DNA from: Alcaligenaceae bacterium SAGV5
Lineage (GTDB): Bacteria; Pseudomonadota; Gammaproteobacteria; Burkholderiales; Burkholderiaceae_B
Length of the DNA: 64,000 nucleotides
Direction: 5' to 3'
Assembly (NCBI GenBank): GCA_009360345.1
Contig: SPDP01000006.1
Location: 186,001-250,000 of the forward strand
In this document: positions 33,587 through 42,024 of the stretch, piece by piece
Layout of the letters: each line of letters opens with the position of its first letter
How positions within the stretch are numbered: the stretch's first letter is position 1
Notes under the pieces: generated by a model
What the model saw: the letters and a program-made list of their open reading frames with translations, nothing else
Told to the model about the DNA's origin: nothing
Databases searched by the model: none
Program-made: the position numbers and the translations under genes

Positions 33587-34375
33587 ATGAATACATTCAC
33601 CACCTTCGGCACCGGCCCCCGGAAAGTGCTGGTCCTGCCGGGACTGTTCGGCGCCCGGCCGCTCGAACCCATGCTCGCGATGGCCGACGGCGACGCATGC
33701 CAGTACGTCGTCATGGACTACCGCGGCTACGGCGCCTCGCGTGCCCTGCCCGGCCTGTGCCACCTGCGCGAAGTCGTCATCGACGCCATCCGTCTGCTGG
33801 ACTACCTGGGCTGGACGCATGCCCACGTGCTCGGCCATTCGATGGGCGCGCTGGCCGCGCAGATGCTGGCGGTGGCCGCGCCCCGGCGCATCCGCTCCAT
33901 CGTCTCGCTGGCGGGGCTGGGCGCCCAGGGCGCCTCCCGCGATCCCGCCCATCGGCGCCTGATGAGCGAAGCCGCGCACGACCTGGCCAAGCGCGCCGCC
34001 GTCATCGACAACGGCACGGGCAAGCGCTACGGCGCCGCGCAGGTCCGGCTGCTGGCCGAGGCGTCCTGGGACGCGATGAAACCCGAGGCCTTCGCCGCCT
34101 ATGCCGCGGACGCGGCCGCCACCGACATCCAGCGCGAAGTCGACGGCAGCGCCGTGCCCTTCCATGCCATCGTGGGCGCGCACGATCCCGCCGCGAGCGA
34201 GAAGGCCGCGCGGGAAACCAGCCTGCGCTGGTACCGCGACAGCAGCCTGTCGGTCCTGGCCGGCGCCGGCCACTACCCTTCGATCGAAACACCGCTGCAA
34301 GCCATCGCGGCGATCGAGTCCTTCCTGCGCGAGGCCGAATCGGCCGCGCGCGAGAAAGAGAAACTGGCGGCCTGA
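33587..34375 (+). CDS. Alpha/beta-fold hydrolase
   Basis: A 262-residue hydrolase with nucleophile elbow GHSMGA (Ser about residue 86), an Asp candidate in VGAHDPAASE and the catalytic His in GAGHYPSIE. The early VLVLPGLFG provides the oxyanion region. The start at 33587 lies 41 bases after the dioxygenase stop, so they form one operon. It may cleave an ester that delivers the aromatic substrate, or a C-C bond after ring cleavage. The sequence alone cannot decide. Confidence 0.8.
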   Translation: MNTFTTFGTGPRKVLVLPGLFGARPLEPMLAMADGDACQYVVMDYRGYGASRALPGLCHLREVVIDAIRLLDYLGWTHAHVLGHSMGALAAQMLAVAAPRRIRSIVSLAGLGAQGASRDPAHRRLMSEAAHDLAKRAAVIDNGTGKRYGAAQVRLLAEASWDAMKPEAFAAYAADAAATDIQREVDGSAVPFHAIVGAHDPAASEKAARETSLRWYRDSSLSVLAGAGHYPSIETPLQAIAAIESFLREAESAAREKEKLAA

Positions 34376-34450
34376 CCCAGGCACCCGACGCCGCCGCCGG
34401 GCATCCCGCCCGGCCGGCGGCCGACCCCATAATCAGAACGGAGACACACC

Positions 34451-35431
34451 ATGCATGCGCGCTTGCCGCGGGCCTTCGCCCGCCTGCTTCTCTTCGCCCC
34501 GGCACTCGTCTCGGCGGCCGAGGCATCCTCCTATCCCACCCGGCCGCTGCATCTGGTGGTCCCCTTCACCAGCGGTGGCATCGCCGACATCATGAGCCGC
34601 GTGCTGGCGGAGCGGCTCAAGGACGCCCTGGGCCAGCCCGTGATCGTGGAGAACCGCCCGGGCGCCGGCACGCTGCTCGCCTCCGAGTACGTGCAGCGCG
34701 CCGACGCGGACGGCTACACGCTGATGATGGCGGCCTCGTCCCTGACGATCGCGCCCAGCGTCTATCCCAAGGGACGGGTGAAGTACGACCCCGAGCGGGA
34801 CTTCACGCCGATCTCGCTGGTGGCCGAGGTGCCGCAGGTCCTGGTCGTGTCCCCGTCCCTGCCCGTCGGCAACGTGGCCGAGCTCATCCGCTACGCGCAG
34901 AAACATCCCGGGCAGCTCAATTACGCCTCCGCCGGCGCGGGTACCTCGAACCATCTGGGTGCGGAACACTTCAAGCAGATGGCCCATATCAGCATCACCC
35001 ATGTCCCGTACAAGGGCACCGTGCCCGGGCTGAACGACGTCATGACGGGCAACGTGCAGATGATGTTCGCCGACCTCGCCGCGGCGGATCCGTTCATCCA
35101 GGCGGGCAGGCTCAAGGCCCTGGGACTTACCAACGCCAAGCCCTCGGCCGCGCGCCCCGAACTGCCGACCATCGCCCAGGCCGGCGTGCCGGACTACGAC
35201 AGCAAGTCCTGGCTGGGCGTCGTGGCGCCCGCCGGCACGCCCCCGGCCATCGTGGCCCGGCTCAACGCCGGCATCGTCAAGGTCCTCGCGCAGCCCGAGG
35301 TCAAGCGCCGTTTCCAGGCCCTGAACGTCGACGTCGCGCCGAGTTCGCCGGAAGAATTCAGGCACTACATCTCGGCCGATACGGCGCGGTGGGCCCGGAT
35401 CGCGAAAGAGACCGGCGCCTCGGTCGACTAG
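34451..35431 (+). CDS. Bug-family tripartite tricarboxylate transporter substrate-binding protein
   Basis: A 326-residue binding protein. The signal peptide spans about residues 1-24 (AFARLLLFAPALVSAAEA). The mature start is YPTRPLHLVVPFTSGGIADI, followed by RPGAGTLLASEYVQRADADG and the closing SPEEFRHYISADTARWARIA. GGAG precedes the ATG by eight bases. It ends the dioxygenase-hydrolase operon and presumably captures the growth substrate of this block. No membrane partners are adjacent. Confidence 0.9.
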   Translation: MHARLPRAFARLLLFAPALVSAAEASSYPTRPLHLVVPFTSGGIADIMSRVLAERLKDALGQPVIVENRPGAGTLLASEYVQRADADGYTLMMAASSLTIAPSVYPKGRVKYDPERDFTPISLVAEVPQVLVVSPSLPVGNVAELIRYAQKHPGQLNYASAGAGTSNHLGAEHFKQMAHISITHVPYKGTVPGLNDVMTGNVQMMFADLAAADPFIQAGRLKALGLTNAKPSAARPELPTIAQAGVPDYDSKSWLGVVAPAGTPPAIVARLNAGIVKVLAQPEVKRRFQALNVDVAPSSPEEFRHYISADTARWARIAKETGASVD

Positions 35432-35526
35432 CCGCGCCTTGACGCTCCCTAGCCGGCTGGACAGAATGAACGGCCATTGACCTATCCTGGCACCCGCCCG
35501 CGGCGGGAGCCGCCGGAGGACCAAGC

Positions 35527-36426
35527 GTGCGCTCCCTCGATCTCCGATTGCTAGCCGTGTTCGACGCCATCCTGCGCGAGAAGAGCGTGACCGTGGCCGG
35601 CGAGAGCCTGGGCCTGAGCCAGCCGGTGATGAGCCAGTCGCTCAGCCGCCTGCGCGACTACTTCGGCGATCAGTTGTTCGTCCGTACGTCCGAAGGCATG
35701 ATGCCCACGCCGCGCGCGCTGTCGCTCGCATCCAGCGTGGGCGAGGTGCTGGGCATCGTCAGCCAGCGCTTCGAGCCGCCCCAGGCCTTCGACCCCTGTA
35801 CCTCGTCGCGCACCTTCAGCTTCTTCGCCACCGACTTCGCCGCCGCCATCCTGGTCCCCAGCCTGATGGCCCGTTTCCGGCCGCACAGCCCCAACCTGCG
35901 GGTACGCGCCCTGCCCATGCGGCCCAAAGGCATGGACGAGGCGCTGGAAAGCGGCGAAGTCGACCTCGCCTTCGGCAACCTGTCGGAATTCGGAACCGGC
36001 TTCTACCAGACCGGCATCTACCACTCCGACTACGTCTGCCTGGCGCGCGGCGACCATCCCGAGATCCGGAGAGCCCTGACCGTCCAGCAATACCTGTCGG
36101 CCTCGCACGCGCTCATCTCGCCCCTGCCACCGGGCTACGACGGCCTGGAGAAATTCCTGCGCGACATGCTCGACCCCGCCCGCATCGTCCTGTGCCTGCC
36201 CAATTTCTTCACCGTGCTGACATTCCTGCCGCAATCGGACATGCTGGTGACCATGCCGCGCCGCGCGGGCACCACCGCCGCCCGCATCATCGGGGCCCAA
36301 GTGCTGGAACTGCCGGTCAAGATCCCGGGCTTCGACGTCAAGCTGTTCTGGCATGAACGCTTCCACAAGGACCTGGCCAACCAGTGGTTCCGCAACCAGG
36401 TCCGGGAAGCGTTCAACGACCGCTGA
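35527..36426 (+). CDS. LysR-family transcriptional regulator
   Basis: A 299-residue LysR protein, start GTG at 35527. The HTH is at about residues 10-60 (FDAILREKSVTVAGESLGLS, then QPVMSQSLSRLRDYFGDQLF). A type 2 periplasmic-like effector domain follows (about 90-295). The variant of the N-terminus and RTSEGMMPTPRA resemble the NodD/NahR-like subgroup that responds to aromatics. It lies between the dioxygenase operon and the convergent aldehyde dehydrogenase, and probably acts at the ATGC-N7-GCAT boxes in both divergent promoters of the block. Confidence 0.85.
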   Translation: MRSLDLRLLAVFDAILREKSVTVAGESLGLSQPVMSQSLSRLRDYFGDQLFVRTSEGMMPTPRALSLASSVGEVLGIVSQRFEPPQAFDPCTSSRTFSFFATDFAAAILVPSLMARFRPHSPNLRVRALPMRPKGMDEALESGEVDLAFGNLSEFGTGFYQTGIYHSDYVCLARGDHPEIRRALTVQQYLSASHALISPLPPGYDGLEKFLRDMLDPARIVLCLPNFFTVLTFLPQSDMLVTMPRRAGTTAARIIGAQVLELPVKIPGFDVKLFWHERFHKDLANQWFRNQVREAFNDR

Positions 36427-36435
36427 TTGGTCCCC

Positions 36436-37902
36436 TCACACCAGCGAGCAGACATTGCGCTGCTGGCTGTAGAAGTCCAGCGAGGCCAGCCCGCCCTCGC
36501 GGCCTATGCCCGATCGGCCCAGGCCGCCGAAGGGCGTGCGCAGGTCGCGGATCCCCCAGGCGTTGACCCAGACCACGCCCGCGCGCAGCCGGGCGGACAC
36601 GCGCAGCGCCTGGGCGTGGTCGCGCGACCACAGGGCCGCGGCCAGGCCGTATTCGCTGTCGTTGGCCAGGTGCACGGCCTCTTCCTCGTCGTCGAAGGGG
36701 GCGATGTGGCAGCAGGGGCCGAACACCTCGTGCCGGACGATGGTGGACGATTCGTCAAGCCCGGTCCAGATCGTCGGTTCCATCCACGCGCCCTCGGCCA
36801 GGCGCCCCGACATGGCCGGGGCCTGGCCGCCGGTGTGTACGGTGGCGCCTTCGTCGCGCGCCACGGCGCAGGCCCGCAACACCTTGTCGCGGTGGCGCCG
36901 GCTGATCAGCGGTCCCATGGTCGTGCCGGGATCCAGCGGATCGCCCATCCGCAGCGCGGCGGCCCGCGCCGACAAGCCATCGACGAAGCGCTCGAACAAC
37001 GGCCGATGCACGTAGATGCGCTCGGTCCCGAAGCACACCTGTCCCGAGTTCAGGAAGGCGGACCGGGCCGATCCCTCGATCGCGGCGTCGAGCTCGGCGG
37101 ACCCGAAGACGACGGCGGCGTTCTTGCCGCCCAGTTCCAGCGACACCGGCCGCACGCCCCGCGCCGCGGCCGCCATGATCGCCTCGCCCGTCCGGGTCTC
37201 GCCCGTGAACGTCAGCGCGTTCACGCCGGGGTGCGCGGCCAGCAGGGCGCCCGCCGAATCCTGGCCGAAGCCGTAGACGACGTTGAAGAGGCCCTGGGGC
37301 AGCTCGATCTCTTCGATGACCCGCGCCAGCAGCGCCACCGAGGAAGGCGTTTCCTCGGACGGCTTGACCACCACGGCGTTGCCGCAGGCCAGCGCCGGGG
37401 CGATTTTCCAGACGGCCAGCACCAGCGGGAAATTCCAGGGGCAGATGATGGCCACCACACCGTGCGGCAGGCGCGTGGTCATGTTGACGGCGCGCCTGCC
37501 CTCCGGCAGGGCCGTGACCACCACGTCGTCGCGATGCGTCCTGAGCAGTTCCGCGAAAGTCTCGAAGGTGGCGATGGCGCGCGGGATCTCGACGCTGCGG
37601 ACCATGGACAGGGGCTTGCCGGTGTCGCGCACTTCGGCATCGACGAAGGCGTCGAACCGCCGCCGGATGGCGCCGGCGATCTTCAACAGCCAGTCCGCCC
37701 GCTGATCGGCCGACGCGGCCGCCGCGACACCGCGCGCGGCGCGCAAGGCGGCCTGCACCGCTTCGTCCACCAGCGCGGCATCGGACTCCTCGACCTCGGC
37801 GATCAGGGTATCGGTAGCGGGGTCGCGCTTCTCGAAGCGGCGCAGTTCCGGACGTGAAACATGCCTTCCATCCAGGAAGGCGGAAATGACGGGAGTGGCC
37901 AT
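36436..37902 (-). CDS. Aldehyde dehydrogenase, (hydroxy)muconic semialdehyde dehydrogenase-like
   Basis: A 488-residue NAD-dependent dehydrogenase. The cofactor region is CPWNFPLVLAVWKIAPALAC and KPSEETP; the general-base Glu lies in SLELGGKNAAVVF; the catalytic Cys is in FLNSGQVCFGTE. ATG 37902 has GGAG seven bases upstream; a start at 37920 is possible. It follows the FAD monooxygenase by 22 bases. In a hydroquinone pathway it would oxidise 4-hydroxymuconic semialdehyde to maleylacetate. The family also includes 2-hydroxymuconic and betaine aldehyde dehydrogenases. Confidence 0.85.
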   Translation of the reverse strand: MATPVISAFLDGRHVSRPELRRFEKRDPATDTLIAEVEESDAALVDEAVQAALRAARGVAAAASADQRADWLLKIAGAIRRRFDAFVDAEVRDTGKPLSMVRSVEIPRAIATFETFAELLRTHRDDVVVTALPEGRRAVNMTTRLPHGVVAIICPWNFPLVLAVWKIAPALACGNAVVVKPSEETPSSVALLARVIEEIELPQGLFNVVYGFGQDSAGALLAAHPGVNALTFTGETRTGEAIMAAAARGVRPVSLELGGKNAAVVFGSAELDAAIEGSARSAFLNSGQVCFGTERIYVHRPLFERFVDGLSARAAALRMGDPLDPGTTMGPLISRRHRDKVLRACAVARDEGATVHTGGQAPAMSGRLAEGAWMEPTIWTGLDESSTIVRHEVFGPCCHIAPFDDEEEAVHLANDSEYGLAAALWSRDHAQALRVSARLRAGVVWVNAWGIRDLRTPFGGLGRSGIGREGGLASLDFYSQQRNVCSLV

Positions 37903-37924
37903 CGTCGTCTCCATTGGCAATGGG

Positions 37925-39133
37925 TCAGCGGATCGCGGCGGCCTGCGCCACCGAGTTGATCATGGAACTGTCGCGCAGATAGGACTTCGCCAGCGCCGGA
38001 TCGCGCACCACCGCGCGCAACTCGTCGATGTTCTGCCTGCGCACGCCAGGATCGCGCTCCTGCATGAGCCGCTTGTTGCGTATGCTCTGGCGCTGCACGT
38101 TCTCGACCGCCACGTGCCGCCGCTGGCGATCGTAGAGATCGAGCAGCGCGCAGTCCGCTCCCGCGCAAACCGCGGCCAGCTTCTCCGACAGGTTGATCGC
38201 GTCGTGCACGCCGCCGTTCAGTCCGAATCCGCCTATGGGATTGTTGATGTGGGCCGCGTCGCCCGCCAGCAGCACACGCCCGTTGCGGAAGCTGGACGCC
38301 ACGCGCTGATGGACCCGGTAGGTGCTCTGGTAGACCAGTTTGCAGTTCCGCTCCCGGCCCAATACGTCGCGCAGCATGTCCTGGGCGTAGTCTTCGGCCA
38401 GCACGGCCTCTTCGGGCAGTTCAGGATCGGACGGCATGGCGATGCGCCACAGGCTCCCGACCCGGGGATCGGCCAGCCGCAAGATGACGGCCCACTTGTC
38501 CGGGTCGGCCACGTACGACGTCTCCGCAAAACCTTCGCCGGCCAGGTCTTCGTCGACGTTGGTGACCAGGAAGCGTTCCGGCCACGTGAATCCCTCGTAG
38601 TCGATGCCGCTGCTCTTTCTTACCGCGCTGCGGGCACCGTCGCATCCCACCACCCAGCGGGCGACGATCGTCTCGCGCCGTCCGCCGGCGTCGCCGTACC
38701 GGACCTCGACGCGTTCGCCTTCCTGTGTCACTTCCTCGACACTCGCGCCGAACACCACTGTCGCGCGCGGCTCCCGTTCGAGCCTGGCCAGCACATCGGC
38801 GGCCAGGTGATGCTGGGGCAGGTGGAACCGGTAAGGGTAGCGGGTCTCCCCGGCCAGCATGCCTAGATCGAATTCGGCGACGACGCCCTCTTCCTTGTCC
38901 CGTATCTGCCAGACCGGAATGCGCAGGCCCAGCGGCAGCAGGCCGTCCGTGATCCCGAAGGGTTCCAGCATTTCCAGCGTGGGGGGATGGAAGGCCGCGC
39001 CGCGCTGCTCGCGAGGAAGTTCGCGCAGCGCCTCCAGCACCACCACGTCGATTCCCGACCGCGCCAGCGCCAGCGCGGTTACCAGGCCCACCGGGCCGGC
39101 CCCGACGATCACTACCTGAGTTTCTGATGTCAT
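37925..39133 (-). CDS. FAD-dependent aromatic hydroxylase (group A monooxygenase)
   Basis: A 402-residue single-component flavoprotein hydroxylase: GAGPVG at about residues 11-16, CDGARSAVRKSSG in the middle, and LLAGDAAHINNPIGGFGLNG. The closest look is to MhpA/4-nitrophenol-type and similar phenol hydroxylases. It is the first gene of a two-gene operon with the aldehyde dehydrogenase and diverges from the TPP enzyme. It could turn a 4-substituted phenol into hydroquinone for the LinE-like dioxygenase. That substrate assignment is inferred from context. Confidence 0.8.
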   Translation of the reverse strand: MTSETQVVIVGAGPVGLVTALALARSGIDVVVLEALRELPREQRGAAFHPPTLEMLEPFGITDGLLPLGLRIPVWQIRDKEEGVVAEFDLGMLAGETRYPYRFHLPQHHLAADVLARLEREPRATVVFGASVEEVTQEGERVEVRYGDAGGRRETIVARWVVGCDGARSAVRKSSGIDYEGFTWPERFLVTNVDEDLAGEGFAETSYVADPDKWAVILRLADPRVGSLWRIAMPSDPELPEEAVLAEDYAQDMLRDVLGRERNCKLVYQSTYRVHQRVASSFRNGRVLLAGDAAHINNPIGGFGLNGGVHDAINLSEKLAAVCAGADCALLDLYDRQRRHVAVENVQRQSIRNKRLMQERDPGVRRQNIDELRAVVRDPALAKSYLRDSSMINSVAQAAAIR

Positions 39134-39249
39134 GATGAATGAATGGCTGATCGATGAACATCGCCGCTCGCGACTCGCGAGGCCGGCGTCCTGTCGCCAC
39201 CATACGAAGGGCCCGTACCCGCGTCGAGAATGCGCCGCTTATGCCCGGC

Positions 39250-39264
39250 ATGCACGATATGCAT
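39250..39264. promoter_or_regulatory. LysR-type box 3, ATGC-N7-GCAT
   Basis: ATGCACGATATGCAT in the divergent space between the FAD monooxygenase and the TPP enzyme has the same ATGC-N7-GCAT form as boxes 1 and 2, 6.8 kb away. A shorter ATGC-N3-GCAT follows at 39308-39318. Confidence 0.55.
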
Positions 39265-39391
39265 GATTCGCCGGCGGACACGCGGCGGCCGGGCATAGCG
39301 TTCGCGCATGCCGCGCATTAGCGTTCGGAGATGGCGGGCGCCCCCGGCGCGCGGCTAAGGTGGCGGCCGACCTCCACTTCCGGAAACTCCG

Positions 39392-41122
39392 ATGGCCTTG
39401 AAAGAAAGCGCGGCCCATCCCTCGGCCGCAGAACGCCTCATCCGCCTAGCCGCCCGTCTCGGCATCGAACACATCTTCGCCAACCTGGGCAGCGACCATC
39501 CGGCCTTCATCGAAGCGCTGGCGCGCCTGCGCGAATCGGGCGAGCCGGCTCCTCGGGTCATCGTCTGCCCGCACGAGATGACCGCGCTGAGCGCGGCCCA
39601 CGGCCACGCCATGCTGACGCGCCGCGCCCAGCTCGTGCTGGTGCATGTGGACGTCGGCACCCAGAATCTGGGGGGAAGCGTGCACAACGCCTGCCGCGGG
39701 CGCGTGCCGGTCATCGTGGTGGCGGGCCTGTCGCCCGTGTCCGAGGACGCGGCGCGGACGGGCTCCCGCACCGAATACATTCACTACATCCAGGACACTC
39801 CGCGCCAGCACGATCTCGTGGCGCCGTTCATGAAATGGCTCTACGAACTCCGGGACCCGGCCACCACCGAGGCGACCTTGCTGCGCGCGCACCAGCTCGC
39901 GGCATCGGAGCCACAGGGCCCCGTCTATCTGACAGGCGCGCGCGAAGTGTGGGATGCGGCGGCCCCCGCCGGCACGCCGGATCCCGCGCTGCGCGGCCCC
40001 GTGGCGAAAACCGCCCTCGCGCCGGAAGCCGTCGAGAAGCTGCATGCGCTGCTGGCCGGCGCCCGCCGTGCCCTGCTTGTCACCACCTACGCCGGACGCG
40101 ATCCGGCCACGGTCGGCAAGCTGACCGCCGTGTGCGAAAAATACGGCCTGGGCGTGGTCGAGGTCGGCCCGCAATACGTGAGCTTCCCCGGCGACCACCC
40201 CTGCCATCTGGGCTACCGCCGCGACTGGCTCATCGACGAAGCCGACGCCATCGTCCTGCTCGACGTCGACGTGCCCTGGCTACCCCGCAACACCGGACCG
40301 GCGCCGGATGCCCGTGTCTTTCACATCGACGCGGACCCGGTCAAGCCCACCCTGGGTGCCTGGCACTTCGAGGCGCACGAACGCCACCAGGCCGACAGCG
40401 GCATCGCGCTCGATCAGCTTCTGCGAACCGGACTGCCCGTCGATGCCGGGTTGAAGCAGGAACGTCTGGCATGGATCCGGTCACGAGCGCCGGCGGGCCC
40501 CGGCCCGGCGCCCGCCAACGGTCCGCTGACGCCGCAGGAAGTGACACTGGCCGTGAAGGAATTGCTGCACGAACGCAGCATCGTCCTGTGCGAGGAACCC
40601 TCCAACGCGTACGCCATCGTCTCGACGATGCGCATGAACCGGCCCGGCAGCTTCTACGCCAGTGGCGGAAGCGGCCTGGGATGGTGCATCAACGCCGCCG
40701 TGGGCGCGAAGCTGGCGGCCCCGGACGCCGAAGTCATCGCCCTGGTGGGCGATGGCTGCTATGTCTTCGGCGTGCCCGCCAGCGCCTACTGGGTCGCCCG
40801 GACGTACGGCGCTCCCATGCTCACCGTCATCTACAACAATAGCGGCTGGCGTTCGCCCAAGGTCTCGACCGAACTCGTCCATCCCGCGGGCGCGGCCCAC
40901 GCCGACGACACCTATTGGGTCGCTGCCAGCGCCGGTTCGCGCCTGGCCGATCTGGCGGCAGCGGCCGGCGACGCCCTCGCCATCCGCGTCGACGACCGGC
41001 GCGAGCTGCGCGCGGCATTGGCGCGGGGCCTGGCCTGCGTGCGCGCGGGACGGCCGGCGGTCATCGAAGTGATGTTGGCGCGAGCCACCCGCCAAGAACT
41101 GGGAACCCCGCCCGGGCATTGA
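39392..41122 (+). CDS. Thiamine diphosphate-dependent enzyme, acetolactate synthase-like family
   Basis: A 576-residue ThDP enzyme with the three-domain layout of the POX/AHAS family. The activating Glu is in CPHEMTALSAAHGHAM (about residue 62). The ThDP/Mg motif is VGDGCYVFGVPASAYWVART ending at IYNNSGW. It belongs to a large subgroup of uncharacterised ThDP proteins. Lyase, decarboxylase or ligase chemistry on a 2-oxo acid is likely. It diverges from the FAD monooxygenase and shares the LysR-type box region, so it may act on a ring-cleavage product. No exact reaction can be assigned. Confidence 0.8.
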   Translation: MALKESAAHPSAAERLIRLAARLGIEHIFANLGSDHPAFIEALARLRESGEPAPRVIVCPHEMTALSAAHGHAMLTRRAQLVLVHVDVGTQNLGGSVHNACRGRVPVIVVAGLSPVSEDAARTGSRTEYIHYIQDTPRQHDLVAPFMKWLYELRDPATTEATLLRAHQLAASEPQGPVYLTGAREVWDAAAPAGTPDPALRGPVAKTALAPEAVEKLHALLAGARRALLVTTYAGRDPATVGKLTAVCEKYGLGVVEVGPQYVSFPGDHPCHLGYRRDWLIDEADAIVLLDVDVPWLPRNTGPAPDARVFHIDADPVKPTLGAWHFEAHERHQADSGIALDQLLRTGLPVDAGLKQERLAWIRSRAPAGPGPAPANGPLTPQEVTLAVKELLHERSIVLCEEPSNAYAIVSTMRMNRPGSFYASGGSGLGWCINAAVGAKLAAPDAEVIALVGDGCYVFGVPASAYWVARTYGAPMLTVIYNNSGWRSPKVSTELVHPAGAAHADDTYWVAASAGSRLADLAAAAGDALAIRVDDRRELRAALARGLACVRAGRPAVIEVMLARATRQELGTPPGH

Positions 41123-41127
41123 CCCCG

Positions 41128-42000
41128 TCAGAAATCCAGGACCACCTCGGCCCGGTCCCCGACGCTCAGTACCGCGCCGGGCGGCGCGTCGACGATGGCA
41201 TTCACGCCGAATGTCACGCCGCCCCCGGGCTGGCCGCGGAAGGTGGCGAGCGTGGCCATGGGCTCGCTCGCCCGCGCGCCGGTCGACTGGTCGGTATTGG
41301 GGATCTCGCAGCGCACGCAGGGCTTGACCAGCGCCAGTCGGACCCCCCCCACCGAGACCAGCACGGTGTAGTCCTCGTCGAAGGCTCCGAACTCGCTCAG
41401 CACCACGTTGGGACGGAAGCGGTCCATGCCGACCCCGGATTGCCCCACGGCAGCCAGTTTCTGGTTCAGTTCGGCCAGAGAGGCCTCGTTGGCCACCAGG
41501 ATGGGGTAGCCATCGGCGAACGCGAAGATGTGATGCGGCGGAAAATTCTCGGCCACCGGATGGCGGGCCAGCCAGTTCTCGATGCGCGTCGTGCTGGCCA
41601 ACCGCCGCGACTGCGGATGGACCTTGACCAGCCGGCACGGCGTGCCCAGCAGCGCGCCGAACCACTGAGCGGCCAGATCGCCCTCGTCCACCGCGTCGAC
41701 CTCGTCGCGCCAGACCGTGACCCGTGTACGCACGCTGTCGTCGTCCTCGATCACGTCCACCGGGATGTCCAGGCGCGGTTGCCCCGGCGCGGTCACGATC
41801 AGGTAGCCGTCGCGCAGCTCGGTGCGGATCCGGGCCATGGCCGGATGGCTGCGCTGGGAAAGGAAGATGCCCCCGGCGTCGACCACCATCCACCGGCGGT
41901 CGTTGTGCAGGCCCGCCATACCGATGGGCGAACGGTCCAGGGCGATGCCGCCGCAGGACTTGATGGGATAGATGTAGAGGCCGGAGATGGAAATGGACAT
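41128..42000 (-). CDS. MOSC-domain protein, YcbX/mARC-like
   Basis: A 290-residue protein with an N-terminal MOSC beta-barrel domain (LYIYPIKSCGGIALDRSPIG, about residues 8-27) and a C-terminal MOSC domain holding the molybdenum-ligating Cys in LVKPCVRCEIPNTDQ. The family binds sulfurated molybdenum cofactor and reduces N-hydroxylated compounds with a ferredoxin-type partner. E. coli YcbX carries an extra C-terminal ferredoxin domain; it is absent here, so a separate electron donor is needed. It converges with the TPP gene. Confidence 0.85.
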   Translation of the reverse strand: MSISISGLYIYPIKSCGGIALDRSPIGMAGLHNDRRWMVVDAGGIFLSQRSHPAMARIRTELRDGYLIVTAPGQPRLDIPVDVIEDDDSVRTRVTVWRDEVDAVDEGDLAAQWFGALLGTPCRLVKVHPQSRRLASTTRIENWLARHPVAENFPPHHIFAFADGYPILVANEASLAELNQKLAAVGQSGVGMDRFRPNVVLSEFGAFDEDYTVLVSVGGVRLALVKPCVRCEIPNTDQSTGARASEPMATLATFRGQPGGGVTFGVNAIVDAPPGAVLSVGDRAEVVLDF

Positions 42001-42024
42001 CGGCTTTCCGCGCTGCTGATTCGA

